From positions 655,095,676 to 655,159,675 of the forward strand of contig CM048744.1 of the NCBI GenBank assembly GCA_026315105.1: a stretch of DNA of 64,000 nucleotides, written 5' to 3'. Origin of the DNA: Locusta migratoria (Eukaryota; Arthropoda; Insecta; Orthoptera; Acrididae). Position numbers and translations under genes: made by a program. Shown piece after piece: positions 22,100 to 32,787 of this stretch (position 1 is its first letter; each line of letters starts with the position of its first letter). Under the pieces are notes generated by a model. It did no database searches and had not been told where the DNA came from. It worked only from the letters and a program-made list of their open reading frames with translations.

Positions 22100-22980
22100 A
22101 AGTCAACAAAAAGGTAGAAGAGGCTGATGAACTCAATGATAGGGAAAGAGATCATCTTAGGGATAATCTGTGGAAATATAGTGATGTATTTAGTGATAAA
22201 CCTGGAAAGGTTAAGAATTATGAATGTAAAATAAAAATGAAACCACACAATCCTTTCTTTATCAAACCATATGTCATTCCCTTTTCAAAAAGACAGGCTG
22301 TAGAGCAGGAGTTACAAAAAATGGAAGATTGGGGAATTATTTGAAGGGGAGAAAGTCAGTACAATAACCTGTTAGTCATAATTGCCAAAAAGACAGGAGA
22401 GGTAAGATTAGTACTTGATTCCAGACAACTAAACAAGTTCATAGAAAGGGAAACAGATCATCCTGAAAACATAGATGAGTTATTGCATAAATTTGACCAC
22501 TTAGAATACATGTCTAGCCTTGATTTGACTGCAGGGTTTCATCAGGTTCCTTTAGAATACAATTCCAGACAATATACTGAATTTCTGTATGCTGGAATAT
22601 GTTATGTGTATTTTGTTGTGCCATTCGGAGTAAACATATCTGTTGCAGAATTTATAAGAGCATTAGATTCTGTTTTGGGGAAAGAACTACTCAGAAAACT
22701 TTTAGTTTATGTTGATGACATCTTAGCAACTAGAAAATCTTGGGGGGGGGGGGGGGGAGGACATTAAAATTTTCTAGAGGAAGTTTGCACTAAGCTTAGA
22801 GAAGGGGGTATAACCGTTAAACTGGAAAAATGCAAGTTTGCTGTCAAAGAACTGAAATTCCTGGGTCAAAGCATAACTAAACATGGTATTGCAACCGATA
22901 AGGAAAAATTAGAAGCAATTGAAAAATTTCTAGCTCCTAAAACAAAGAAACAATTACAGTCATTTTTAGGAATCTGTGGG
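22100..22980 (+). pseudogene. Gypsy B reverse transcriptase
   Basis: Begins near DKPGKVKNYECKIKMK (about 22195), continues EVRLVLDSRQLNKF, then MSSLDLTAGFHQVP, VPFGVNISVAEFIRAL and the intact catalytic YVDDIL (22708-22725). There is one in-frame stop at about 22342. Right after the active site a run of 16 G (22742-22757) replaces what in Gypsy C is TGGGAAGAACAT, breaking the frame. The thumb continues as KLEKCKFAVKELKFLG to about 22980. Otherwise well preserved. Confidence 0.9.
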
Positions 22981-23671
22981 TATTGCATGTAAGCAATCAG
23001 GGTCTGGATTCCCCTTATCTCACCAATTTACTCAAGAAAGTGTTTGGTTATGTGACAGTCACTGTCAGGAAGCCTTTGATGCTATCAAAAGAGAACTGTG
23101 TAAGGGAAGAATGTTGTACAGACCTGACATGACCCTTCCATTTTGTATTTCTACAGACAGCAGTAATTATGGGGTAGGTGTACATTTATTCCAGGAAAAA
23201 GTGGTAAATGGATAAACTATTCAGCAATCCATTGCTTTCACCTTCAAAACTTTACAAACACATGAAAGGATGTATACTATTACTGAAAAGGAATTATTAG
23301 CTATTTATTGGGGATTTTCAAAGTTCAAGAATTAGCTGTTAGGTCATGAAGTAGTTGTGTATACTGATCACAAAGCTTTAATTTATCTTCAAGAGTGTAG
23401 CCTGTACCATGATAGGATAACAAGGTGGGCAATATTTTTACAACAATTTAATTACTCTATCAGGCACATTAAAGGCAAGGATAATGTCGTTGCAGACTGT
23501 CTTTCTCGTTTACCTGTTTGTAACAAAAATGAGGATTTTAGTAGGGAACATGAGAGAGAATTCAGACTCATGTATATTAGAGGTGTGAAAGATGAGAAAA
23601 TCTGTAAAAATATCAGGAGATGCCAAAATGATGACCAGAATCAGAGGTTAGTAAAAAGCTATCTTGGTTAA
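22976..23671 (+). pseudogene. Gypsy B RNase H
   Basis: The frame 22976-23215 holds the connection and LPFCISTDSSNYGVG, containing the first RNase H Asp. A stop follows at 23213. The middle strand (YTITEKELLAIYW near 23275) carries the Glu. The frame 23357-23671 reads MYTDHKALIYLQ (Asp), RWAIFLQQFNYSI and KGKDNVVADCLSRLP (Asp), the end of the domain. All key acidic residues are present but split across frames. Confidence 0.85.
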
Positions 23672-23679
23672 AAGGGCAT

Positions 23680-24776
23680 GAAAAAGTTGACAAATACTAC
23701 AAGGTTCTTAATGGTATTCTGTTTAGAAGAATGAACATAGATAGGGATATGTGGAAATTATCTAGATATATTGATCAGATACACACATGAAAATTTTGGA
23801 CAGTGTGGAGCCTTGAAATGTATCCAAAAATTACAGGAAATTGTATACTTTTATAACACATCCAGAAGAGTAAGATCATTATTGACTAAGTGTGACAGAT
23901 GTCAAAGAGTAAAAGTGTCTAACCAAAATTGTAAGGGGTTCATGCAAAAATACTTTACCTAAAGAGTAACTAGACATTGTTGCTATAGATTTGTATGGGA
24001 GTTTACCTAAATCTAAAGGTTTTTGCTATATATTTGTAATGGTTGATGTGTTCTCTAAGTACATAAAATTGTATCCATTGAAAAGTGCTATCAATCATAG
24101 TATCATTAATAAAATTAAATCTGATTATTTTAATTGTATGGGAAAACCTATGTGTATGTTGTCAGACAATGGCAGTCAATTCACATCTAAATTATGGAAA
24201 GATTTTGTTAGTGATGAGAATATTAATCATATTTTAACATCTGTGTATCATCCGTCCAGCAATAATGCTGAGAGATTTATGAGGGAAATTGGCAGGTTAT
24301 TCCGAACCTACTGTAGCAAAAATCACTCTGATTGGGCTAACTATGTTAATGAGTTTGAGTCAATTATGAACAGTCTCCAACACTCATCTACAGGGTTTTC
24401 TCCCTATGAAATTGCACATAACAAACTACCATACAACCTTATAAATGAACTTGTAACTTTTCCTGCATGTAAATGCCTATCGCCCCAGGAACACGAAGAA
24501 ATTGTAAAAACAGTTATGAAAAAACAAACTGATGTAAGAAAAAAGAGACATGACAGCAAAGGCAAGATGTCTAACTTTGAAAAGGACATTATGTATTAGT
24601 GAAAACTAATGAGAGGTTGAAAGCTTTAAGTGGTGAGTTAAAAAAGTTTTTTGATATATTTGTTGGTCCATTTATAATAAAGCAAATTCTTCACCCAAAT
24701 GCTTATAGCCTTGTATACCTCAAATCAGGAAAACTATTTGGTCTGAGAAATGTGACTGAGCTAAAGGTATACAAAT
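23680..24776 (+). pseudogene. Gypsy B integrase
   Basis: HHCC zinc finger in 23771-23962: the His pair lies near the YTHENFGQCG block, then CDRCQRVKV with the Cys pair. The catalytic core is in a clean 202-codon frame (23991-24599): VMVDVFSKYIKLYPLKS (Asp), MLSDNGSQFTS (Asp), YHPSSNNAERFMREI (Glu), a complete DD-E set. A C-terminal tail in another frame reaches about 24776. A stop at 23960 separates finger and core. The core is the least damaged enzyme domain of this element. Confidence 0.9.
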
Positions 24777-24889
24777 AGTGTAGTACAAGATGATTTTGCA
24801 AATCATGTTATACTTTATGTAAATTCTTAAATACAACAATGTAAATAGCCTTTACGGTGTAATACTGTGGGTTTTAATTAGTCATGGAC

Positions 24890-24903
24890 GGGGGGGGGGG
24901 GTG
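24890..24903 (+). promoter_or_regulatory. Gypsy B polypurine tract
   Basis: Twelve G (24890-24901) in a purine context at the point where the 3' LTR should start; it would prime plus-strand synthesis. A G-run occupies the same position in Gypsy C (44877-44890) and in Gypsy D (39179-39191, complement). Confidence 0.55.
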
Positions 24904-25101
24904 GATTAATGAAATATGTATGGAATTTTGCCTATTAATTTAATGTGGATCAATATAAGGAGAACCTTTGTATTAAGAGATCTGTACAGATGACATGTTA
25001 TGTTCCTACATATGTCTACAGTTGGACACTTAAAAATAATCAGTGCCTTATAGAAAGCCTTTCTCTAAGACACTGTTTATTTTTAACACAATATCAAATC
25101 A

Positions 25102-25455
25102 AAAATAAAAATAGAAAAGAGATGACTTACCAAAAGGACCGGCTCGTTGAGAGAAACAAATAAAATCACACACAAACACACATACAAGCTTTTGCCACCA
25201 CTGGCAGCTTCTTCAGGAAAAAGAGGAAACCTCCCCTTTTTTCCTCTCTTTCCTCCTCTTCCTCCTCTTCCTCCTCTTTTTCCTGAAGAAGCTGCCAGTA
25301 GTGGCGAAAGCTTGTATGTGTGTTTGTGTGTGATTTTATTTGTTTCTCTCGACGAGCCGGTCCTTTTGGTAAGTCATCTCTTTTCTATTTTTATTTTTGT
25401 TTATCCCACCGGGAAAGTTTCCCTCTATAATTTTCATTTCATCAATTTAAATCTA
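25102..25455. mobile_element. Palindromic Penelope-type insertion with 14-bp target duplication
   Basis: A 354-bp insert between perfect ACAATATCAAATCA repeats (25088-25101 and 25456-25469). Arms of about 115 bp (about 25105-25222 and 25277-25402) are inverted copies joined by a CCTCTT-rich spacer. The right arm reads CTGAAGAAGCTGCC, TGGCGAAAGCTTG and ends CCTTTTGGTAAGTCATC, then CCCTCTATAAT, the family's 3' end. It sits in the 3' region of Gypsy B. No coding capacity. Confidence 0.8.
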
Positions 25456-25469
25456 ACAATATCAAATCA

Positions 25470-26539
25470 CATGTACATAAAAAAAATAATGTTGATGTCA
25501 TAAATTTTTCTGTTTTTATTTCATCAGTTTTATAGTGATTAACTCTCAAAAGTTAACTTGAATCTGGAAATGACTTTAGTTTTCTTATATCAGCAAAATT
25601 AGTGATTATTCAGTCAATTATTAAAGATCAACAAAGTCTCTATATGAAAACAAGTGAAGAGATCTATAGATGTGTTGATGAAGATCAATCTATAATTTAC
25701 TGTCTGACCTACCAAAAATGAGTGTAAATAATATTATTGTGTAATTATATTTTCTGCATATTATTTTCATCTTAGTATAAATTTTATGTAACAGTAAATA
25801 AAGTATTTTATTAATTAAATACTGAATCTAATTGTACTGATTTTATAGTCAAACACAATTATTCCACCAAGAAAATATGTGAATTATGTATACTGTTTGT
25901 ACTCATATTTAACAGAATAGTTTGTATTTATAAACTAATTCTGAGGTAATTCATTACGTAATATGAACTAATTTCAATGTAGAATTGTACACAAACATTT
26001 GTATTACTAAAAACTATTTATCTATCAAATGCTAATTCTTTGTATAAGGCACAATAATGAAACTAATTGGTTCTAACAAATGTGTAAATACAGAATGCAC
26101 AGGGCCTATCAATTTAGTTAGTTGTTGGAGTAGTTATCATAGTTGTTGTTGCTGTTATTGTCAAAGTTTCAGTCAGTGTATTGTATTTAACCCAAAAAAA
26201 TGTGAACAGTATATAAAAATTAAATCATGTTCCTTCTGAAGTTACTCACCACACTGCAAATAAAAAATCAAGAAGAATAAGTATTCTGCTAAAATAAGCA
26301 GTTTTCATTTTACAAAACAAAGTAGAATTTAACTCTCCTAAACCAGGACGACAGTAGGGTTAAAGGTAGAATACTTCAATCTAAACAAATCTGACTGTTT
26401 AATTGTAAGAGCACTCACAGACAACGTGTCCTTTTCACAGCACAATTTAATCACTTCATCATGTTACCTAGACCTTTCTGACAACAGTTTGTTGAGCTCG
26501 TGAATCATTGTCAAGACTTGCAAATTGTTTTCACGCACG
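25470..26539. other. AT-rich DNA, probably Gypsy B 3' LTR region
   Basis: No gene. AATAAA-type signals occur (for example near 25797). It is plausibly the rest of the Gypsy B 3' LTR, but without a 5' LTR to compare I cannot mark its end. Confidence 0.35.
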
Positions 26540-26840
26540 TGATGGGTGTGGTTGAGCTCAACGAATCACATAGGAAGTGTCTGAGGTATGGTGGAAGGCG
26601 AAATGATGCACAACATTGGGAGACAGTTCATGGTGGGCCATAAAACCCATGCCTAGTATAGGTCTCAGAATGTCAGACACACAAAATTTCCATTTTAACA
26701 TGCACTCAGAAGACAGGTGGACAGAATAAGAAGTTGAACGAGCACACAGAAGCTGAGAGGTGTTGATAGCTTGAAGAACTGCTCGATGAGGTTGCAGAGT
26801 GCCAGTCACCATGGGCAATGGAAGCAGCTAGATGTCGGTC
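26540..26840 (-). pseudogene. Gypsy protease fragment
   Basis: The minus-strand frame (26558-26818) contains AVLQAINTSQL, then LKWKFCVSDILRPILGMGFM. The block W-x-F-x-V-x-D-x-x-x-P-I-L-G-x-x-F is the C-terminal half of a Gypsy aspartic protease; the Gypsy D protease has the same pattern (IKWDFLVVQV...PVLGIDFL). The catalytic DTG/DSG part is absent. It is a small orphan piece of an otherwise missing element. Confidence 0.6.
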
Positions 26841-27329
26841 CTGTGTTGATTAGGAAGCTAGTGCCAGATACACAGTCATTTAGGTAGAGTTGATCAACCA
26901 CAAGCAAAGACCCTCGTATGGAATACAGCGTATAAAGGAGCCTGGTTTCCACTGAGTAAGATGAGGCTCCTAAGCCATCCTGTGCTCTGTGCTGGCAGCA
27001 TTTCTGAGTGGCACTCTCAAAACAGGTGTGGAAGTAGCTGAGCAGATAATGTGGAGGCTGTTTCTGCAGTTAGCAGATGAGCAGAGGTGGGCCCTTGTCC
27101 GAGTCAGCATATGGGGTAGCTGTGTTTGCATTGCCGGAAGGTCAAAGCTCAGGTTTCTCAGTGTTGTAGCGGCAAGGAATGTCAGGCAGCTCGATCAGGT
27201 ACCGAGGAACATCCTCAGGTGAAGGTGCAAGGTCGAGCTGTTGACTGATGTGTCTGTGATTGCACCTTGTGGCATACCTCCTGAGGGTATGCATCGTGCA
27301 CTCAGTCTGCGATGCAAATGTGTTCGCTG
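26841..27329. other. Unassigned, GC-richer DNA
   Basis: An open frame (26989-27222) shows no domain. It could be 5' sequence of Gypsy F, but no match to its 3' LTR was found. Confidence 0.4.
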
Positions 27330-27895
27330 GGTGACTTCCGATGTTCCCACCCTACGAAGACACTGCAGAAGATTGGACAGACTACGAGAAGTGTCTGCAT
27401 CAGCACTTCTTGGCTTTCAGCATTGACGATCATCAACTTAGTAAGTCTCTATTCCTATCTTGGATTTCTCCCAAATTGTATCAAATTCTTACTCAATTAG
27501 CGCCATTGAAATAACCCTCTTCCCTCACATTTGACGAGGTGTGTTCCTTGTTAACGGCTTATTATAGCAAATAGACACGTCATAGCCTCCCATGTGGTGT
27601 TCTACCAAAGTAAAAAGAGACCAGGACAGACCTATAGGGCATGGGCTGCAGAATTACAGGGACTTAGCTGTAAGTGCCGTTTCTTAACTGAGGTTCATTG
27701 GGAATCCTATGCCCACCACATGGTTAGAGATTCCATCCTCCGCTCAGCCCCCGACAAAGAAGTCAGACAATGAGCTCTCCAACTTCACAATCCTTCATTA
27801 GATGATGTTATTAATATTGCTCAAACCTTTGAAGTCACAAGAGCCACAGAGGCACAGATAGATCCGTGGGGTGACGTATGTGACGTCTGATAGGC
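27330..27895 (+). pseudogene. Gypsy F gag
   Basis: Frames show YEKCLHQHFLAFSI, SLFLSWISPK, LTFDEVCSLLTAYY, then a QSKKRPGQTYRAWAAELQGL block and DDVINIAQTFEVT. This is the capsid arrangement of the K02A2.6-like Gypsy lineage. Frame changes and at least one stop occur. No zinc knuckle was recognised. Confidence 0.65.
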
Positions 27896-27959
27896 AACTT
27901 ATCGCATGCTGCGGATGAGGAAGTTGCTCAAGTATGTAGGTCCAACACTGTCCAAGCTA

Positions 27960-28480
27960 TACAAGATGACAAGGTATCAGATGATTCTGTTTTCTGTGTT
28001 AACTCGACACTCCCTTCCTCAAACAAATTGTACATAGATGTAAAAATACTAGGCATCGATGTTCACATGCAAGTCAACACCAGATCTGCCACTACTATCA
28101 TCACTTATCAGACGTATGTGTCCTTGGGTACACCACCTCTGTCTCCAGTTATACATACGTTATTTGCGTACTTATAACCGGCAACAGATATCTCTTTTGG
28201 GACAGCTGGATGTGGATGTCTCCTACAAGTTGGTCGTTTGAAACATCACTATTTTCGTGGTTGATCAGTCCAGCACCGACTACTTGGTTACGATGCCTTT
28301 AGGACCTTTGGTTTCTCTGTTGATGACGTTGTTCATGTAGTGTCTGATGAAATTCCCTACTCACAATTAGATTCCTTATGTGCCAAATTTTTGGATCTCT
28401 TCTCGCCAGGGTGAGGAAGGGCTAAAAACTTCGAAGCTCACATTACTCTCAAACCTGCGGCACGAGCTAAATTTTTCTGT
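27960..28480 (+). pseudogene. Gypsy F protease, catalytic triplet lost
   Basis: Near 28045-28110 the text reads ILGIDVHMQVNTRSATTIIT, where active proteases of this lineage have VDTGSATTLI. The catalytic Asp-Thr-Gly is replaced by Asn-Thr-Arg. Downstream pieces (LLQVGRL, LLGYDAF, then FLDLFSPG and FEAHITLKPAARAKFF) match the linker into RT. Several frames. Confidence 0.7.
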
Positions 28481-28482
28481 GC

Positions 28483-28638
28483 ATGCTGTGCGATTCTGTT
28501 AAACAAGAAATTGGTAGACTCATTGTAAGTGCTGGTATTGGTACAAACCAAACGAGGTGTTCAGAACAAGAAATGTGTGTGAGGCTCCATCTAGGGGAAG
28601 CTGGTGATAATCTTCAGACAGATCAATTTTTGAAAAGA
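28483..28638 (+). pseudogene. Gypsy F RT stub with an inverted RT segment
   Basis: In plus orientation the RT N-terminus reads DSVKQEIGRLI (28483-28525). From about 28528 to 28638 the RT reads only on the minus strand: FFSKIDLSEDYHQLPLDG, then FLVLNTSFGLYQYQ. Both belong to one RT, so about 110 bp have been inverted. Directly after it the plus strand resumes with the connection before RNase H. The catalytic YxDD part is missing. The inversion edges are accurate to a few bases. Confidence 0.8.
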
Positions 28639-29200
28639 ATTGCACATCTCCTTCACAATCTTCTCCACAAAAACGTTCCCTTTCATTGGTCAGAAGATTG
28701 CAAAGCAGCATTTAAACACCTCAAAACCCTCTTGCATACCACCCCAGGTCTGGCTACCTATACACCAGGTCAAATGCTTGTACTTGCTACCGATGCCTCC
28801 CAACATGGCATAGGGGCAGTACTTGCGCACCGATATCAGGACGGGACCAAACGCCCAATCGACTATGCCTCAAAGACCCTAAATGCCTCTCAACAGAAAT
28901 ACTCTCAAATAGAAAAAGAGGCCCTCGCCATCATTTATGCTCTTCAAAAATTCAGCATTTTTCTATATGGGTCAAAATTCCATCTTATCACCAATCATAA
29001 ACATTTAGTGTCTCTCTTCAACCCCACAGCGTCCCTTCCTGACATGGCTGCCCAACGTTGGGCCCTGTATCTATCCCATTTTCATGACAACATTCACTTC
29101 TGACCCATGACCGAGCATGCAAATGCCGACGTTTTGTCGCACCTTCCCAAGGCCCTGACCCAACATTTGACTGCAGTGAAATTCTGTGTTTCCATCTGGA
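28639..29200 (+). pseudogene. Gypsy F RNase H
   Basis: Continues in the open frame that ends at 29103: HNLLHKNVPFHWSEDCKAAF (connection), LVLATDASQHGIGAVLA (first Asp), YSQIEKEALAIIYALQKF (Glu), FHLITNHKHLVSLF (usual TDHKPL changed to TNHKHL, so one Asp is lost), QRWALYLSHF. After the stop, TEHANADVLSHLP (about 29110) holds the last Asp block in another frame. Confidence 0.85.
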
Positions 29201-29223
29201 CAAAACAGAACAATGAGTAGTGG

Positions 29224-30290
29224 ATGGTTTTCCTATTACAGGCAAACGTATCGCAGCAGCAACGGAGACAGACCCTGTATTGCATCAGCTCCTCCGGAAT
29301 ATCATCCACATCTGGACCAATCAACCTTCTCAAAAAGCTTCTGACCCTATTTGTAACTACTACCTTTTACACTTTCGCCGTACTGCATGAAACAGCATTG
29401 TTCTTCTATCCACTGATGACACATCACCAAGGGTGGTCGTCCCATCCAGCCTTTGCCGTGAAGTCCTGCAACTCCTCCATCAGGGCCACTGGGCTGTCAC
29501 CCGCACCGAAAAATTGGCACGCAGACTTGTCTACTAGCCAGGCATCGACACCGACATCGCCCACATGGTTGCTGCGTGCGAGGCCTGTACCTCCCAGGTG
29601 CCAGCACCTAAGAGCTCCAGCCCCGCACACCCATGGGAACGCATCCACATCAACTTTGCCGGGCATTTTCTCAGCTCCTATTGGCTCCTCGTCATAGACG
29701 CCTACTCCAATTTTCTGTTTGTTGTTCGTGTCACTGCACCCTCTCCAGCAGCCACCACAGCTGCACTAATGAAAATATTTGCTTTGGAAGGACTATCCAC
29801 CACCATCATTTCTGACAATGGCCTCCAATTTACATCCTCTGAATTTTCAACCTTTTGTAATATGAGGGGCATCAAACACATCACTTCTCCCCTCTTCCAT
29901 CCCCAGTCCAATGGGGAAGTCAAACGACTTGTCAGAACCTTTAAAAATCAGATGAAGAAGCTCCTCATCTTTGCCTCCAATGAGGCACTCCTTGACTTTC
30001 TGGCCTCTTATCGCTTTACACCATTGGGCACTCACAGCCCCACTGAGTTAATGCACAGCAGACAGCCGCGCACACTACTTCATCTTATCAGACCCCCCAC
30101 AAACCGTCCCTCTCCAGTCACCACCGCAAATTTTTCCTCCAGTGATCCCGTCTGGGTGTGGGGCTATGGCAAGCAACAGGAATGGATCCAGGGCCACATC
30201 ATAGAAGCACACGGGCACCGCCTCTGCACCATTCGCACGGCTGACAAGATGTTGCCTGACACGTCAATCAGATGAGGAGACGGGTTCTGC
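29224..30290 (+). pseudogene. Gypsy F integrase
   Basis: The zinc-finger region runs to about 29620 with QLLHQGHWAVTRTEKLARR and AACEACTSQ. A clean 236-codon frame (29565-30275) has HINFAGHFLSSYWLLVIDAY (first Asp), TTIISDNGLQFTS (second Asp) and HPQSNGEVKRLVRTFK (Glu), followed by a C-terminal FSSSDPVWVWGYGKQQEWIQ chromatin/SH3-like tail. The DD-E triad is intact; the finger is frame-disrupted. Confidence 0.9.
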
Positions 30291-31018
30291 CCAAGCATGA
30301 CATGCCTCCACTGGCCAACCTGACTCGACGGATATGGAGGTAGATTTCATGCCGCCCCTGGTGACCCAGCTCTCTACCGCACATCAGGGCTACGGATGCA
30401 GCATCACCTCACACCCCAGCTGCCACATTACAAGTTTGGGATGCCACACCACCATCACTGGTGTTTCCCCCTCTATGCACCAAGCAGCTACCAACCCTCT
30501 TCAAAGACATGTCACCAATACTGGGTTCTCGACATCCACAATGTGCCGGTCATTTCTGACCCTACTCCCAAGTCCTTCCGCAAACCTTCACACTGGCAGC
30601 AGATAACACCATGAACATCAGTGCAGTACGAGTGTATCACAGTGTAGTGGTTGAGCCAAAGTTTTTTTTACCTTCTTTTCTTTCTTTCTTTCTTTCCAGC
30701 ATTCACAAATTTGCGTCGAGGAAAGACGAGTGTTTTTTTTTTTTTTTTTTTTTTGTTTTTTTTTTTTTTTTTTTTTCCGAGTTCTCCATCTGGTTTTTGT
30801 AAACCACTGTGGGCTACAGAAGTTTTGTATGTTTCCTTTTCTCCCAAATGTCCCGCAGACCTACATAGATCATGGGTACTGTCAACAATATTTCCAATGT
30901 GTCCATGTCACTAGTTGTAATCATCTATTGTATCTTACTGAAGTTGTTTTTGCTTTCTCATTGTATTTATGTACTGTCGGCAAACAACATTACTTTTGTT
31001 TCACAAAGAGGGGAGATG
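30291..31018 (+). other. Gypsy F pol tail, poly-T and polypurine tract
   Basis: Pro/Thr/Ser-rich pol tail (to about 30600), then a T-rich run at about 30732-30777 that gives meaningless poly-Phe frames. It closes with AAAGAGGGGAGATG (31005-31018), a good polypurine tract immediately before the LTR. Confidence 0.65.
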
Positions 31019-31249
31019 TGTTATGGCCGCATCAAATTTCGATGCACCGCCTCCTGCCAGTACGCCAAACGGCCATGCTGCTAAGCTGAGCAGCACTAAC
31101 AACGCCACCTGGGTGACCGACGGAAACAAGCGGGCCGAGATGTGGCAGTGGGCAGTTCATGTTTGGTTTCCAACCAGAAAGTTTCAGCTGATTTTTGTTT
31201 ATGTACCACATGCTTTAATAAAGTGTTCTAAGTCACAACAGTGTTAACA
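31019..31249 (+). mobile_element. Gypsy F 3' LTR
   Basis: Starts TGTTATGG right after the polypurine tract and ends TTAACA, giving TGTTA...TAACA inverted ends, 231 bp. It contains AATAAA (about 31217) before the end. No 5' partner was found, so the exact end rests on the inverted ends and signals. Confidence 0.65.
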
Positions 31250-31666
31250 TGTATGTGCGTTGCCACACGAAATGTAGCTGTGCAGTATATTACCATTTGT
31301 AAATCAAGAGATATGTTGTACTGAATTTGATTTTTCTGTTCCAGAAATGATCTAATCATTCAGTGACTTATTTTACTCCTGATATTAACTTATCAGCAAT
31401 TGTGTTGATTGCTAATAATGAAGGGTGTAATCTTTGAAAATGGAACTTGTTTGTGGGCAGTTTATAAGAATTTGCTCTATCTTGTGCCATATGTATTCTA
31501 TCAGAACTATATTAATTTGATTAAGTATCCTTGTCCAAATAACCATGTCAGAAAAAATAATGTATTGTGTATGTATCAGCTTATCTTTCTGTTGCATCCT
31601 GAGGCAATTAAAGTGTTTGAACTTCAGTATAGTGTGGATATCATAATTAAAATCAGCCTTAGGGAA
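31250..31666. other. AT-rich spacer
   Basis: No gene. Overlapping open frames around 31410-31700 on both strands have no domain. Confidence 0.45.
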
Positions 31667-31808
31667 TTTGGTGATAGTGGTAGGTAAACAACTAGGTTTC
31701 ACTCAGATACAGTTTTATTAGCACTCAGATCGTCTATACAGATTCAAGTCCAGAGGCTAACTGCCATTAGCAGAAACATGTACAAAGAACTGCATAGTAT
31801 CAAGGTGT
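31667..31808 (-). mobile_element. Gypsy E 3' LTR (left copy)
   Basis: Matches 50706-50853 over about 130 bp (GGGAATTTGGTGATAG, TTTATTAGCACTCAGATCG, AACATGTACAAAGAAC). That segment adjoins a primer site at the other end of Gypsy E. This is therefore the downstream LTR of the minus-strand element and marks its left edge. The first bases differ from the right copy (TAGGG against TGTGGG). Confidence 0.7.
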
Positions 31809-31868
31809 GCTGATTGCAACCGAGGTAAGTCCATTAAGTTAAGGTTGTGACAGCACCCACACGAGAGA

Positions 31869-32463
31869 GAAAATCAGCCAGTACCTCGCCTCCTACTTTC
31901 CAAACTTCACAGAAGCTCTCCTGTGAACCTTGCAAGACTAGCACTCCTGGAAGAAAGGATATGCCTAAGGGATGTTTCCAGAATGAAAGGTCTTGCAAGG
32001 TTAACATTGTGTGTCATGTCAGGATAGCTCAGTTGGTAGAGCGCTTGCCCACGAAAGGCAAAGTTCCCAGGTTCGAGTCCCGGTTCTGGCACACAATTTT
32101 AATCTGCCAGGAAGTTTCATATCACCGCACACTCCACTGCAGAGTGCAAGTTTCATTTTGGAAACATCCCTTAGGCTGTGGCTAAGCCATATCTCCACCA
32201 TATCCTTTCTCCCAGGAGTGCTAGTCTTGCAAGGTTCTCAGGAGACCTTCTGTGAAGTTTGGAAAGTAGGAGGTGAGGTACTGGCGGAAGTGCAGTTGTG
32301 AGGCGGCATCGTGAGTGGTGTCATGATAGCTCAAATGGTAGAGCGCTTGTCCGCAAAAGGCAAGGGTCCCAGGTTCGAGCCCGGTTCCAGCAGACAATTT
32401 TAATCTGCCAGGAAGTTTCACATCGGTGCACACTCCGCTGCAGAGTGAAAGTTTCATTCTGAA
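31869..32463 (+). repeat. Tandem tRNA-like repeat array inside Gypsy E
   Basis: Two tRNA-like units, 32018-32090 (73 nt) and 32320-32391, about 300 bp apart. Each is followed by ACAATTTTAATCTGCCAGG and the linker TTAGGCTGTGGCTAAGCCAT. The first has a fully pairable 7-bp acceptor stem, box A TAGCTCAGTTGGTAGAGC and box B GGTTCGAGTCC. Bases 31869-31975 hold an inverted copy of the linker. It replaces the RNase H-integrase part of Gypsy E. The anticodon loops are non-canonical, so these are not functional tRNAs. Confidence 0.7.
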
Positions 32464-32783
32464 TAGTGACAGTGATGGCCAACAGCTGCTTGAGTTCATT
32501 AAATGCCTTGTCAATGTCCAGTGTCCATGGGACCTGTTGGGTACAAGAAGTATGTGGGCCAGCAACTGAATCTGTGAGGGGAGCCTGCGCAGCAGTAGGG
32601 ACTGGCAAATGTTTATGGTAATAATTGACTGTTCCAATGAACCTCATAATTTCCTGTAGGTCTGGGGGCGTGGCATCTCGAGAACAGGTTTGATCTTGTC
32701 CTGGTGGTGTCAAACTGTCCAGCAACACAACATAGCTTAGGAATATGACGGATGACTGCTGCAATTAAGTCTTTTTATTGTTC
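32464..32783 (-). pseudogene. Gypsy E RT C-terminus
   Basis: Minus-strand frame with QQSSVIFLSYVV, LQEIMRFIGTVNYYHKHLP, PLTDSVAG and DIDKAFNELKQLL, the thumb and connection of a Gypsy RT. It continues the RT whose N-terminal part lies at 45969-46472 on the same strand; Gypsy C sits between. It is cut on the other side by the tRNA-like array. Confidence 0.85.
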
Positions 32784-32787
32784 AGTT

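Larger units (their letters stand above)
19144..26300 (+). mobile_element. Gypsy B (5' LTR missing, decayed)
   Basis: Ty3/Gypsy element running gag, linker/protease, RT, RNase H, integrase on the plus strand. TGGTAGCCCAGATTAAATGG at 19144 may be the primer site, since it starts with TGG as needed to pair with a tRNA 3' end, but no LTR precedes it; Penelope copy 1 abuts. A G-rich polypurine tract at 24890-24903 marks the start of the 3' LTR. The right edge is only a guess based on AT-rich character. Gypsy C belongs to the same lineage. Confidence 0.75.

Noticed and set aside
30611..31089. Poly-Phe frames as a membrane protein
   Set aside because: Produced by a T-rich run in the Gypsy F 3' region.
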